NCBI RefSeq assembly: GCF_003351745.1
Contig: NZ_CP031222.1
Coordinates: forward strand, 2,152,207 to 2,216,206
Length of the DNA: 64,000 nt
Source: Aquirhabdus parva
Lineage (GTDB): Bacteria > Pseudomonadota > Gammaproteobacteria > Pseudomonadales > Moraxellaceae
Direction: 5' to 3'
Shown here: one piece after another, positions 9,680 to 18,803 of the stretch
How positions within the stretch are numbered: the stretch's first letter is position 1
Layout: every line of letters begins with the position of its first letter
Notes under the pieces: model-generated
Told to the model about the DNA's origin: nothing
Database searches by the model: none
What the model saw: the letters and a program-made list of their open reading frames with translations, nothing else
Translations under genes and position numbers: made by a program

Positions 9680-12256
9680 ATGGAACCCTATCCTGTGCTC
9701 AAATATAATTTCCTCTTAGAAAAACAAGAAATTTCATTACTCAAAACCACTCTGCTGAGTGCTTTTATCTTTGCTCTGACGACACTCACAGGATGTGATG
9801 GTGAAGATGATATAAGCAGCGTTGCAAAAGATCCGATTTCCACACCCACCTTAACTGGCTTTGCAAGTCTTGCCGCTGCAACCTCTGCAGAAGGTCCAAT
9901 ATCGGGTCAATTTCTTGGAGGAACTTTATTTAATGGTGAGAAAGCGCCATTTGCCCAGCAGCCCGTTCAAGGCTTCTCAGGTGCCATAAAAAATCCAGAT
10001 GGTACTTATACCGTACTGGCTGATAATGGCTATGGTACCCTACAGAATTCCGCAGACTTTCTCTTACGTCTCTATATTATCCAAACCAACCTGCGTACAG
10101 CGACTGGTGGAAGTGGATCGTTAAATGTACTGCGCCATATCCGCTTGCGAGATCCTAACAAGCGTATTCCATTTGCCATCGTCAACCACTTCACATCGGA
10201 TCGTCTGCTCACAGGTGCAGATTTCGATCCTGAGTCCATTCAACGTGCGCCAGATGGCACATTCTGGATTGGTGATGAATTTGGACCATTTTTATTGCAT
10301 TTCAGTGCGGATGGCATACTACTGGATGCACCCTTTGCACTACCCGATCCAACACATGAGGGAGAAATCCTGCGTTCCCCACAAAATCCCTATAGTGAAG
10401 AAAGCAGTGCCTTAAGAATCATGAATGCCGTTACGGCACATGCCAAAGCACATGGTGCCAAGTTCACGCCAGTATTCTCACCAGATGCAAGCTTACTCAA
10501 GTTCTCTTTTAAAGATGCCGCAGGAAATACAATAACCTCAAGTTCAGACGCACATGGTGCCCGCGGTAAAAACACCCCTGCGGGTATGGTCGTTGCTAAT
10601 TCAGATATTTTTGATGTGACACAGATCAGAGCGGCTGGTTACGGGATTGTTCCCTACACCGTCAACAAAGAATCCGATATGCAAAAACTGCTAAAAGCAG
10701 GTGTTACAGGGATCATCAGCGATCGCGCGGATCTACTGTATAAAGCTGTCAGTGAGTTTGATGCCAATGGCGATGGAAAAGCTGGAGACTACCTCCTTGC
10801 CGATGGTCGTATCGATCCCGCCAAATTTGATGCACAAGGTCATCGGGGTAGTCGCAACTTACGTCCAGAAAACACCCTACCCGCTTTTGAAGCAGGTTTG
10901 GATAATTTAATGAACACGCTAGAAACAGATAACGGAATTACCAAAGATGGCGTTCCTATTATTAAGCATGATCCTTACATTGATTCAGTGAAATGTCGTC
11001 ATGCCGATGGCTCACCCTATACAGTCACGAATGAAGTTTTGATTAAAAGCTTGACCCAAGCTCAAATCCAAAGTCAGTTCATTTGCGACTTAAATCCTGG
11101 ACGAGGAGCGACACAGCTCAACGAGTTGTCACTCTCTCCAGTAGCCGTTCAATTTGCCACAAGTAAAGGCTATATCAGTCCTTATGTCATGCCAACCACT
11201 CAAGATCTCTTTGATTTCGTCAATGCCTATGTGGCGTACTATGAATTGGGTGCCGGAAAATCCGATCCTAAGGCCGCCGTACGTGTGGCCAATGCCAAAA
11301 CCGTACGCTTTAATATTGAGACCAAGCTCAACCCACGTAGTGACAAAGACTATAAAGGAAACATCTACAAAGACCGTACCGTTGGATTTGAGCAGATGAC
11401 CGATGCATTGGCGCATGTGATTATTAAAAATCACATGGAAAATCGCGCTGATATTCAGAGCTTTGATTTCCGTAGCCTTATTCGCACTCAAGAGTTGTAC
11501 CCACAAATCCCTACCGTTTATTTATGGGGTGATTCCGTCCGCATGAATAACGGCTTGGGAACCGATGGAGATGGCGGCAATCTGCAAGACGAAGACGGCA
11601 AAAATACCCCCTGGCTTGCAGGCCTCTCTTGGCCCTATCGCGTTACTGCATTATCTGTACCTCAGCGCGTTCAAAGCAGCGGTGGCTTTGAGGGTATGGC
11701 AATTTCCCCTGATGGTCAGTTCCTCTATCCCTCGCTTGAAAAACCGTTAGTAGATAGCCCAGCCCGAGAAAATATCATTAGCCAATTTAATATCCATAAA
11801 AAAACAACGACGGGCAATTTCTATCGTTTCCCTTTGGATAGCACGTTGTCTGCTACACCAGCAGTCTCGATCTCAGACTTCCAGCTATTCAGCGCAACCG
11901 ATGGTGTGGTCATTGAACACGACCTAAAAACAGGTAAAGATGCGGGTTATAAAAAAATTATACGCATTCACTTAGAGAAATCAGGTGATCTCGTCAGTAA
12001 ATCACCAGTCATCGACCTCCTTAATATTGCTAACCCTCATAACCTGTACGGCCCCACCCGTTCTGGTGATATAGGTACTGGCAATCCCTTTAGCTTCCCA
12101 TTCAATACTGTGGAAATTGTCGTGATTGAAAATGATCGTGAACTAACACTCATGGACGACAATAACTACCCCTTCTCAAATAGCCGTAATCCTGCATTAC
12201 CGGATAATGATGAAGTGATCCGCGTACGTCTGCCACAAGCTTTGGTATTGAAATAA
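9680..12256 (+). CDS. Lipoprotein with phytase-like esterase propeller and embedded, permuted GDPD domain
   Basis: About 858 residues. A hydrophobic stretch ends in lipobox LTGC (Cys39 from this ATG), so an exported lipoprotein is likely. Residues ~55-233 match the first part of the 'esterase-like activity of phytase' family (GFSGAIKNPDGTY, DGTFWIGDEFGPFLLHF, LRSPQNPY). That fold resumes at ~663 with SGGFEGMAISPDG and continues to the end. Between them lies a glycerophosphodiester phosphodiesterase: first its C-terminal signature (YTVNKESDMQKLLKAGVTGIISD cited in part, ~325-348), then its N-terminal signature (HRGSRNLRPENT from 388, then TKDGVPIIKHD). The order is therefore reversed relative to normal GDPDs. 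Such enzymes would release phosphate or alcohols from phosphodiesters. The start is uncertain: GTG 9620, ATG 9647, ATG 9680 and GTG 9695 are all possible. Confidence 0.82.
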   Translation: MEPYPVLKYNFLLEKQEISLLKTTLLSAFIFALTTLTGCDGEDDISSVAKDPISTPTLTGFASLAAATSAEGPISGQFLGGTLFNGEKAPFAQQPVQGFSGAIKNPDGTYTVLADNGYGTLQNSADFLLRLYIIQTNLRTATGGSGSLNVLRHIRLRDPNKRIPFAIVNHFTSDRLLTGADFDPESIQRAPDGTFWIGDEFGPFLLHFSADGILLDAPFALPDPTHEGEILRSPQNPYSEESSALRIMNAVTAHAKAHGAKFTPVFSPDASLLKFSFKDAAGNTITSSSDAHGARGKNTPAGMVVANSDIFDVTQIRAAGYGIVPYTVNKESDMQKLLKAGVTGIISDRADLLYKAVSEFDANGDGKAGDYLLADGRIDPAKFDAQGHRGSRNLRPENTLPAFEAGLDNLMNTLETDNGITKDGVPIIKHDPYIDSVKCRHADGSPYTVTNEVLIKSLTQAQIQSQFICDLNPGRGATQLNELSLSPVAVQFATSKGYISPYVMPTTQDLFDFVNAYVAYYELGAGKSDPKAAVRVANAKTVRFNIETKLNPRSDKDYKGNIYKDRTVGFEQMTDALAHVIIKNHMENRADIQSFDFRSLIRTQELYPQIPTVYLWGDSVRMNNGLGTDGDGGNLQDEDGKNTPWLAGLSWPYRVTALSVPQRVQSSGGFEGMAISPDGQFLYPSLEKPLVDSPARENIISQFNIHKKTTTGNFYRFPLDSTLSATPAVSISDFQLFSATDGVVIEHDLKTGKDAGYKKIIRIHLEKSGDLVSKSPVIDLLNIANPHNLYGPTRSGDIGTGNPFSFPFNTVEIVVIENDRELTLMDDNNYPFSNSRNPALPDNDEVIRVRLPQALVLK

Positions 12257-12274
12257 TCATAGCTAAACGCCCTA

Positions 12275-12310
12275 ATAAAAAAATGCTTGCCGTTACAGGC
12301 ATTTTTTTAT
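12275..12310. terminator. Rho-independent terminator after the GDPD/phytase gene
   Basis: Arms ATAAAAAAATGC (12275-12286) and GCATTTTTTTAT (12299-12310), with part of the loop also able to pair. The T run on the plus strand fits termination of the gene ending 18 bases earlier. Confidence 0.8.
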
Positions 12311-12418
12311 GCTTTGCATTTTGCTACAACTCTACTTTGCATGGAGTGTTAGTATCAGCGCCATCCAGAGAATCCTAATTTCACCCAGCATATTAATAAT
12401 AAATATGAGGATATTATT

Positions 12419-12784
12419 TTGAAAAATTTAGCATTAACAACGCCTATAGCACTTATTCTGGCGTCAAGCATATTGCTCGTCGGATGTTCCCGAGCGCCAT
12501 CTGAGAGCGATATTAAAACGGCATACACCAACGAAGTCGAACAAACAAATGCATTGACCCGCAAATTTGGTGGCGACAGTATGACCATTAAAGTCAACGG
12601 ACTCAAAAAATTAGATTGCAAAGCATCTAGTAACAAAGGGCAATTTATTTGCCAAGTCGAAATTGATACCACGCTCCCAATTATCGGTGTCCACCATCAA
12701 AATACCCAACTCACACTGGCACAAGGGGATACGGGTAACGGCCAAGGCTGGGTTATCGTCCGAGGCGTAGATGCAGCACCCTAA
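12419..12784 (+). CDS. Small predicted lipoprotein of unknown function
   Basis: 121 residues with a clear lipoprotein signal peptide: KN at the N-terminus, a hydrophobic core, and lipobox LVGC with Cys23. The mature part is a small, mostly polar domain with two further cysteines (LDCKAS and FICQVE, ~63 and ~76) that could form a disulfide in the periplasm, and ends with GWVIVRGVDAAP. The start appears to be TTG, preceded by GAGG at eight bases; no ATG is near. I do not recognise the family. It stands alone between a terminator and the acyltransferase gene on the same strand. Confidence 0.7.
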   Translation: MKNLALTTPIALILASSILLVGCSRAPSESDIKTAYTNEVEQTNALTRKFGGDSMTIKVNGLKKLDCKASSNKGQFICQVEIDTTLPIIGVHHQNTQLTLAQGDTGNGQGWVIVRGVDAAP

Positions 12785-12868
12785 TTCCATTATTTAGTTT
12801 GATCGTTTAAAAGCTGAACACTGCCGCACCCAAACCCTCTCTCCTCAATTTTTTTTAAGCGGCATGTT

Positions 12869-13792
12869 ATGAACAGCACTCTGCGTTTCTTCGCACACTT
12901 CCCCCTTTGGCTTTTGCGTGCGTTTGCACATTGCATCGCTACGCTCATGGTTCTCTTTCCCCATGGTGGAATGCGCTGGACCGCTCGAGTGAACCTATTA
13001 CTGACGATGCCTAATCTCACGCTAAACCAAAGATTGAAACTGGAACGTCAAAGCGTGCATAGTCAATGTCTAACTGCGATGGAATCTTTAAAATGCTGGG
13101 GCATGCCCGCCTCATATAGCATCGCGCAGATCCGTCATGTTCAAGGCTTGGATATACTTAAAACAGCATTAAATGATGCCAATGGCATGATTGCCGTGGT
13201 GCCCCACTTCGGGACATGGGAGATGATGAATGCGTGGCTTAATCAATTTGGCGCACCAACAATCATGTATAAACCTGCAGGACATGCTGGACTCAATCGT
13301 TTTATGTTTGATGCCAGACAACGTCTCAATGCGACGCTCGTACCAACTGACGAGCGTGGTGTACGCGCTATCTTTAAAACACTCAAAAAAGGCGGATTTA
13401 CGATCATTTTACCCGATCATGTTCCAGAGCCTAGTGGTGGGATTTTTGCGCCTTTTTATGGTCATGAAGTCATGACCTCAACCCTCGTATCAAAACTGGC
13501 GCAAAAAACACAATGCGCAGTGGTGGGTTTGAGTTGTAATCGACGGGCTGATGGGGATGGTTTTACGGTGATTTGCGAGCTGCTTTCTGACTCAATCCAT
13601 AATCAGGATTTGAAAACCTCAGTCACCGCTTTAAATGATGGCATTCAATCTATGATTCAGCGTGCACCTGAGCAATATGTTTGGTCCTATCGCCGTTTTA
13701 AAGATGCGGCTGATTTTAAGAGAGTCTATCGGCTGGATGAGGCAGCGATTAGCAAGATTGCGACTGATGCCGTATTAAAGGCAGCAGGCTAA
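12869..13792 (+). CDS. LpxL/HtrB-type lysophospholipid (lipid A) acyltransferase family protein
   Basis: A 307-residue member of the LpxL/LpxM family, inner-membrane enzymes that transfer an acyl chain, typically to lipid A. An N-terminal hydrophobic anchor (~7-30) is followed by the catalytic HX4E motif HFGTWE (His113-Glu118). Further blocks are IMYKPAG, an acceptor region with ATLVPTDERGVRAIFKTLKKGG, the conserved DH in ILPDHVPEPSGG, and the typical end PEQYVWSYRRFK. It converges with the glycan cluster, its stop only 8 bases from the epimerase stop, which suggests a role in finishing the same lipooligosaccharide. Other family members acylate other lipids, and the sequence alone does not fix donor or acceptor. 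Confidence 0.85.
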   Translation: MNSTLRFFAHFPLWLLRAFAHCIATLMVLFPHGGMRWTARVNLLLTMPNLTLNQRLKLERQSVHSQCLTAMESLKCWGMPASYSIAQIRHVQGLDILKTALNDANGMIAVVPHFGTWEMMNAWLNQFGAPTIMYKPAGHAGLNRFMFDARQRLNATLVPTDERGVRAIFKTLKKGGFTIILPDHVPEPSGGIFAPFYGHEVMTSTLVSKLAQKTQCAVVGLSCNRRADGDGFTVICELLSDSIHNQDLKTSVTALNDGIQSMIQRAPEQYVWSYRRFKDAADFKRVYRLDEAAISKIATDAVLKAAG

Positions 13793-13800
13793 TCCTAAGC

Positions 13801-14736
13801 TTAACGTTGCTCGATCTGCTGTAACCACTGCCAATGTTTGCTCATCCCTTGGGTTAAGGAAATTTCGGGCCGCCAATCAAAAGTTTCGCTGACATGAGCG
13901 ACATCCAGAACGACAGCAGGGATGTCAAAATTACGACTAGGCAGATAATTCACTTGCGGGGTCTTTTCAGTAATTTGTTGCGCAGTGGCTAAAATATCGA
14001 GCAGTGAATGTCCTACCCCACTGCCTACATTGAAAGTTCCCACCGCTTGGCTATCCGTCACGAGTAAAAGTAAACGGACTACATCCTCAATATAAATATA
14101 ATCGCGAATCACTTTGCCATCACCCCAGATGGTGATTGGTTTATCTTGTAAGATACTCATGAGCACGGTCGCAACCACGCCTTGCACGCCAATTTTCATT
14201 TGCCGTGGGCCATAGGGATTGGCTAAACGCAATACCACCGAGGAGACACCATAGAGTTCCCCATACATATGCAGATATTTTTCGATAGCAACCTTCACAA
14301 TCCCATAGGAGCTTTTGGGGTCTAAAGGATGATTTTCTGCGATGGGAATATGTTGCGGTGTGCCGTACACCGTGCCACCCGAAGAAAAATAAATAAAGCG
14401 TTTAGGCGGTAGATAGCGCAGAATTTCTAATATTTTTACTGTGGAAATTAGATTTTCTTGAATATCTACTACTGGATATTGATTCGATGTCGCTGGAATC
14501 ATCGTTGAAACCAAATGATAAATCACATCTGCTTGTTCAAGCAGTGGTTTTAAAGCATTCGTATCAACAAAATTAACCTGATAGTATTTAACCAATGCAT
14601 GAGGAGGTTGTATTAGATCAGGATTAAATAAAGTCGGCGCACGCCCGACAACATCAACGGTATCTCCACGTGCAAGTAGCGCATCAACCAAATGTGATCC
14701 CAAAAAACCATTGCCACCTAAAATTAAAACTCTCAT
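13801..14736 (-). CDS. NAD-dependent epimerase/dehydratase (extended SDR, sugar-nucleotide)
   Basis: A 311-residue extended short-chain dehydrogenase/reductase. It has the Rossmann motif GGNGFLG at residues 7-13, the catalytic SSGGTVYG block, and the YxxxK pair in SSYGIVK. The segment RLANPYGPRQ and the sugar-binding region IWGDGKVIRDYIYIEDV are typical of UDP-glucose/GlcNAc 4-epimerases and related nucleotide-sugar enzymes. It probably supplies an activated sugar for the neighbouring glycosyltransferases. It is the last gene of the minus-strand glycan cluster, and its ATG overlaps the preceding GT4 stop (TAATG). The exact substrate cannot be read from sequence. Confidence 0.88.
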   Translation of the reverse strand: MRVLILGGNGFLGSHLVDALLARGDTVDVVGRAPTLFNPDLIQPPHALVKYYQVNFVDTNALKPLLEQADVIYHLVSTMIPATSNQYPVVDIQENLISTVKILEILRYLPPKRFIYFSSGGTVYGTPQHIPIAENHPLDPKSSYGIVKVAIEKYLHMYGELYGVSSVVLRLANPYGPRQMKIGVQGVVATVLMSILQDKPITIWGDGKVIRDYIYIEDVVRLLLLVTDSQAVGTFNVGSGVGHSLLDILATAQQITEKTPQVNYLPSRNFDIPAVVLDVAHVSETFDWRPEISLTQGMSKHWQWLQQIEQR

Positions 14737-15779
14737 TAATGTTGACCTTGCTCAAAACGACTTTTCACTATCGCGTTATAGACATTCTCAACACGTAAGA
14801 CCATATTCTCCAAAGTGAGCTCAGCATCCGCTTTGGCCCAAACCGGTTGCATCAGTCGGTCCCACTCTTGTGGTTCATTTTGAATAAAGTTTAGTTTTTC
14901 AGTGAGCGCGGCAACATCATCTACAGGCACAATCACTTCCCGTGGCAAGAAGTCCTGCACCATGGGAATGTCCGTGGCAATAATGGGACGATGAGCCAGC
15001 ATGCCTTCGACAAACACATAGGCAAAGCCTTCATTACGCGAAGAAATCAGCATGCCGTCGCTCACACTGAGTAATGACATCCCGTCTTTGCGATAGCCTG
15101 AAAAGACGACCTTAGCGCCTGTTTTCTGCACTAAAGCTTCAAGTTCTGCACGCTCAGGTCCATCACCAATCAACAAACATTGCACGCCCGACGCTGCTAT
15201 GGCCGGAATCAAGATATCAAAACCCTTGGCAGGAACAAAACGCCCAACCGCACAGTACACGAGGGACTCGGAATTAAAACCAAACTCTTGCACAAGCCTG
15301 TCACGCGTCCAACCCTGAGTGCCACTGGGAACAATGCCATTATAAATACAACTGACGGGTATCGATAACGTACGCCCACCCAGCAGTCCATCATTACCGC
15401 CCAGAATCAAATGATCCATCCGCGCAAAAGCCCACAGCGCAGACTTCTGATTATGCATGGATGCGACAAAACCTATTGTCTTCGGCAAGAAAGGACGAAT
15501 CCGAGCCAGCAGGATCGTTGCCTTACTGGCTTGTGCATGCACAATATCAAAGGGATTATTTTTAAGGATTGACCAAATGTCATAGAGCAGAAATGGGTTC
15601 TGACGATTACGATCCATATTGACAGGAAAAACCTGAATGGCCTTTGCGAAGCGATCAATCATCACCGGATGGACAATGACGGAAACCTGATGGGTTAAAG
15701 ACAGCGCATTCGCAAGCTCGATTGCATGGCGCTCAAGCCCACCTTCACCCCAACTGGCCAACACTAAACAAATACGCAT
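14736..15779 (-). CDS. Glycosyltransferase family 4 (GT-B fold)
   Basis: About 347 residues with the two-domain GT-B organisation. The N-terminal acceptor domain begins RICLVLASWGEGGLERHAIE, where the Gly-rich loop follows the first strand. The C-terminal donor domain contains VYCAVGRFVPAKGFDILI, LLIGDGPERAELEALV and the EX7E-type region SSRNEGFAYVFVEGMLA. Such enzymes are retaining transferases that add a sugar from a nucleotide donor to lipopolysaccharide or other glycans at the cytoplasmic membrane face. A TTG lies one codon upstream (15782) of the chosen ATG. The gene overlaps the epimerase by one base and follows another GT4 after a 106-base gap. Donor and acceptor are unknown. Confidence 0.9.
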   Translation of the reverse strand: MRICLVLASWGEGGLERHAIELANALSLTHQVSVIVHPVMIDRFAKAIQVFPVNMDRNRQNPFLLYDIWSILKNNPFDIVHAQASKATILLARIRPFLPKTIGFVASMHNQKSALWAFARMDHLILGGNDGLLGGRTLSIPVSCIYNGIVPSGTQGWTRDRLVQEFGFNSESLVYCAVGRFVPAKGFDILIPAIAASGVQCLLIGDGPERAELEALVQKTGAKVVFSGYRKDGMSLLSVSDGMLISSRNEGFAYVFVEGMLAHRPIIATDIPMVQDFLPREVIVPVDDVAALTEKLNFIQNEPQEWDRLMQPVWAKADAELTLENMVLRVENVYNAIVKSRFEQGQH

Positions 15780-15885
15780 CAATCATTCTCTAAGCTTATA
15801 TTTTTAAAAAAAAATTTATGAATTTGTGAACAACGTCAATCACTCCATTGACCCTGCCCTATCCAAGTGCCCTCAATCCGATGGG

Positions 15886-17019
15886 TCAGGCAATCAGTGC
15901 ATCCCGTGCCGCATCCAAGTGTTCAATTTGTACAGGTAAAGAAAAAACCTCACGCGCCCGTTGCTGACAACGATCAGCACACAACTGGCGTAAGCCGCTT
16001 TGCTGCATCAATGGAATGATGGCATCCGACAACGCCTCAATAGTCACCTGTGGAATCACGATTGCTGCATCACCCGCAACCTCTTTCAATCCACAACTCA
16101 TTGAGGTCACCACAGCACAGCCCGCATCCATCGCTTCAAGCGTCGTCCGCCCAAAAGCTTCAGCACCTGTTGAGGGGCTGACGGCTATAGAAGACTGATT
16201 AAACACACTCATCACTTCGCTGTGTGGCACATGACCACGAAAATCGATCTGATCCGCAACATCCTTTAACGCCGCATAGACAGATTGCTCATAAGCGGAC
16301 TTACCCGCTTCATGTCCAAACCCCCACGCTCCTAGAAATACGACACGCCAATCCGGAAACTGAGGCAGAATTTTGGCCAGTGACTGAGCAAGTTCGAGTA
16401 CCCCTTTTTCAGGGATAAAACGTCCCGCGTAAACAATCCACGGCTGACGGACAGTGGGCGGAGTTAGTGTCAATTCATCATTGTTTTGTTGAGAAAGGAT
16501 TGCATTGTAAACCACTTCGACCCGTGCACCGAGGGCAGGATCAACGCCTTCGAGTAAACGCATCTTAACGAACTTACTCACGCAATAAACATGGTCTACG
16601 GTACGCAAGAGTTTTTCACGGTCTGCAACCGTTTTGACTCCGGCCATCCCTTGAGGATCATTATGTAGATGGATGGTCACCCGACGATTCGGCAAGACCT
16701 TCTTCAATGCTAATGCTAAACGCGCTCGATTATGGACTTCAATGAGCTTAATCTCTGAGTGTTCACGAAGAATCTCAAGACACTTTAGACCATATGCCCG
16801 ATTACGTCCGCGTAACCAAGCGAATGAAACAGCCACATGCTGATATCGAACCTCAGGGAAATGCTCGGCACAGCCGCCAAAAACAACGAGCTCATCCGCA
16901 TAACGACTGGCTTTGCAAAACTCGTAGACCGTCAATGCCACAGCCCCCGCATCGCCGCTACGAAAACGCTCGCGCGAAGGCAAGATGATTGCAATTTTTG
17001 GTACCACGTTACTCTGCAT
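15886..17019 (-). CDS. Glycosyltransferase family 4 (GT-B fold)
   Basis: A 377-residue retaining glycosyltransferase of the GT4 type. The start VPKIAIILPSRERFRSGDAGAVALTV (partly quoted) carries the first beta-strand and acceptor-site loop. The donor half holds PWIVYAGRFIPEKGVLELA, VVFLGAWGFGHE and the EX7E motif in GAEAFGRTTLEAMDAG. The ATG at 17019 has GAGTGG upstream and lies 16 bases after the previous stop; the longer frame would intrude on that gene. It resembles heptosyl/hexosyl core transferases, but its linkage cannot be predicted from sequence alone. Confidence 0.88.
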   Translation of the reverse strand: MQSNVVPKIAIILPSRERFRSGDAGAVALTVYEFCKASRYADELVVFGGCAEHFPEVRYQHVAVSFAWLRGRNRAYGLKCLEILREHSEIKLIEVHNRARLALALKKVLPNRRVTIHLHNDPQGMAGVKTVADREKLLRTVDHVYCVSKFVKMRLLEGVDPALGARVEVVYNAILSQQNNDELTLTPPTVRQPWIVYAGRFIPEKGVLELAQSLAKILPQFPDWRVVFLGAWGFGHEAGKSAYEQSVYAALKDVADQIDFRGHVPHSEVMSVFNQSSIAVSPSTGAEAFGRTTLEAMDAGCAVVTSMSCGLKEVAGDAAIVIPQVTIEALSDAIIPLMQQSGLRQLCADRCQQRAREVFSLPVQIEHLDAARDALIA

Positions 17020-17035
17020 AAGCCACTCAAATAAT

Positions 17036-17974
17036 CTAAGACGCTGTTTTAGGTAACAGACGCTGAGCATCCATTACGGCAATCCCTGCTTGCCAATCCA
17101 GATGATGAATCGCACGCATGCCGATCTCATCACCACTGACTTTCCATACCAAGGACTCTTGATAAGTCGTCGGTGTTAATACGGTAATCTCACTCAAATT
17201 CAAGCCGTGTCCATAGCGGCGTAAACAATCCTGCGAAGGACGCAATAATCGACCTAATCCATCCCGAAAAATCCGACCCGCAGGGCGACCTAGACTAAAA
17301 TCACGCACCAAGGGATTGGCTGCATGGGGTGTCCACTGACTCGATAATGGGCTATCCGCATAGTAAGCGAACAACGATTCATTAATCCGAATCTGGCCTT
17401 TTTTAGCCGCGCAGAATAACCACCAACGTCCCTCATGCTCGAACAATGTCGGGTCGGCAATCTTGACACCATCAATCAATGTCTTATGGAACTCCCATTT
17501 CAATGGGAACTCCACACAGCGATACAGATCAACCCGCTTCACTTCTGCCTTCTCAGGCATCATATACAGCTCACCCTGATATTCAAATAGAAATGGGTAT
17601 GATAAATGATGCGTTTCGTCAACCACGGGTACAGGCTCAGTGATGCGCTGACCCGTCTCATCGATCTCAATGACGCTGATTCGCCCACGCCAAGTGTCAA
17701 AAGGAAAATCCTCAAAAAACACATAACGCTTACCATCTTTTACCCAGACAAAAGGATCGGCCCAAAATGCATTATCAGGCGGATAAATCGCTGTTAGATT
17801 TTGGGGTTTAGGGTGATCAACAATCTGATCTTTTGTCGCACTCCCCGCCAACAAAAACCACTGCTGACGAAAACCCTGCTCTTCGACCTGATCTGCTTTA
17901 CGTCCCAGACGCCGAATACGGTTTTGCTGAAACTGGCTCCAAAGACCCAAAAAATAACGCACCAATGCTGTCAT
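17036..17974 (-). CDS. Glycosyl-hydrolase-like beta-propeller protein of surface glycan loci (GINT1 N-terminal-like)
   Basis: About 312 residues with no signal peptide. The sequence has the blade-like repeats of five-bladed glycosidase propellers: FWADPFVWVKDGKRYVFFED, WRGRISVIEI, SYPFLFEYQGELYMMPE, IADPTLFEHEGRWWLFCA and GRPAGRIFRDGLGRLLRPSQD. The motif pattern matches the family also found at the N-terminus of plant glucosamine inositolphosphorylceramide transferases. It resembles the glycosyl-hydrolase-like ghy genes recorded in Acinetobacter outer-core loci, as far as I recall. Its biochemical role is not established; trimming of, or sugar transfer to, core oligosaccharide are possibilities. 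It lies between GT2 and GT4 genes. GTG 17977 is an alternative start. Confidence 0.75.
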   Translation of the reverse strand: MTALVRYFLGLWSQFQQNRIRRLGRKADQVEEQGFRQQWFLLAGSATKDQIVDHPKPQNLTAIYPPDNAFWADPFVWVKDGKRYVFFEDFPFDTWRGRISVIEIDETGQRITEPVPVVDETHHLSYPFLFEYQGELYMMPEKAEVKRVDLYRCVEFPLKWEFHKTLIDGVKIADPTLFEHEGRWWLFCAAKKGQIRINESLFAYYADSPLSSQWTPHAANPLVRDFSLGRPAGRIFRDGLGRLLRPSQDCLRRYGHGLNLSEITVLTPTTYQESLVWKVSGDEIGMRAIHHLDWQAGIAVMDAQRLLPKTAS

Positions 17975-17999
17975 CACGGTAATCTGATTTAATCCTGTA

Positions 18000-18803
18000 T
18001 TATTGATCCTGAAGGTCTGGCTTATGATCCAATACTTTTGAATCTACTGAAATATTTTTTAGATGATACTCATATAACTTTGCTTCTTTAAGAAAAGCAT
18101 AAAAAGCATTAATCATGCTACTGATAAAACCACGCTGACCATTTAAAAAATCACGGCGCAGTACATACGATTTAAAGAAGACTAAAGGCATGACCAGTAC
18201 AAGCTTGAGCAGCGAAGGTCGCTTGCCTTTTGCGTTCTTTTCTTTGGCTTTTAGGTCTGAATAACGATTATTCTTATCAACCTTGACACTGATATCGGTT
18301 AAACCATAGTGATAAATCACACCCCGTGCCGGCTGTACAATGCCATCCACCTGAACCTTTTCATGGGCTTCAATAGCGGTATCATAGCTGCCCTTTTCAC
18401 GTCTAAAAAAACGAACCTTGGCGTGTTGTTTAGTATAGGTATTCGCGACCTTACCCATAAATGAATCTAAAATCGGCGTGATCAAGCCATCGATTTCATT
18501 TTGGGCAATGACACTCTGAATTTCATCGCGCAACTCTGCGGATAATTTCTCATCACCATCTAGGTTCAACGCCCAAGGCTGGCGGCATAAACTCAATGCT
18601 TTTGCTTTTTGCGCAGCATAGCCCAGCCAATCCTGATGCTGAATCGTGACATTATTGAACTGCTGTGCAATCTCATAGGTTGCGTCAGTACTGCCCGAAT
18701 CCAGAATAATCACTTCGGCAAAATCACGCACACTTTCAAGCAGCGCTTTTAACCAAGGTGCACTGTTTAAACTAACAATATAGACACTACAGGCAATAGT
18801 CAT
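18000..18803 (-). CDS. Glycosyltransferase family 2, LPS core (WaaE/KdtX-like)
   Basis: A 267-residue GT-A transferase. It begins SVYIVSLNSAPWLKALLES, followed by VIILDSGSTDATYEIAQQ and DWLGYAAQKAKALSLCRQPW. The DGDE metal-binding motif is in WALNLDGDEKLSAELRDEI (aspartates near 79-81). This pattern is typical of WaaE/KdtX beta-1,4-glucosyltransferases that modify heptose I of the lipopolysaccharide inner core. The C-terminal ~80 residues are basic and hydrophobic (PSLLKLVLVMPLVFFKSYV), consistent with membrane association. Its ATG overlaps the deacetylase stop (ATGA), so the two are translationally coupled. Confidence 0.88.
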   Translation of the reverse strand: MTIACSVYIVSLNSAPWLKALLESVRDFAEVIILDSGSTDATYEIAQQFNNVTIQHQDWLGYAAQKAKALSLCRQPWALNLDGDEKLSAELRDEIQSVIAQNEIDGLITPILDSFMGKVANTYTKQHAKVRFFRREKGSYDTAIEAHEKVQVDGIVQPARGVIYHYGLTDISVKVDKNNRYSDLKAKEKNAKGKRPSLLKLVLVMPLVFFKSYVLRRDFLNGQRGFISSMINAFYAFLKEAKLYEYHLKNISVDSKVLDHKPDLQDQ

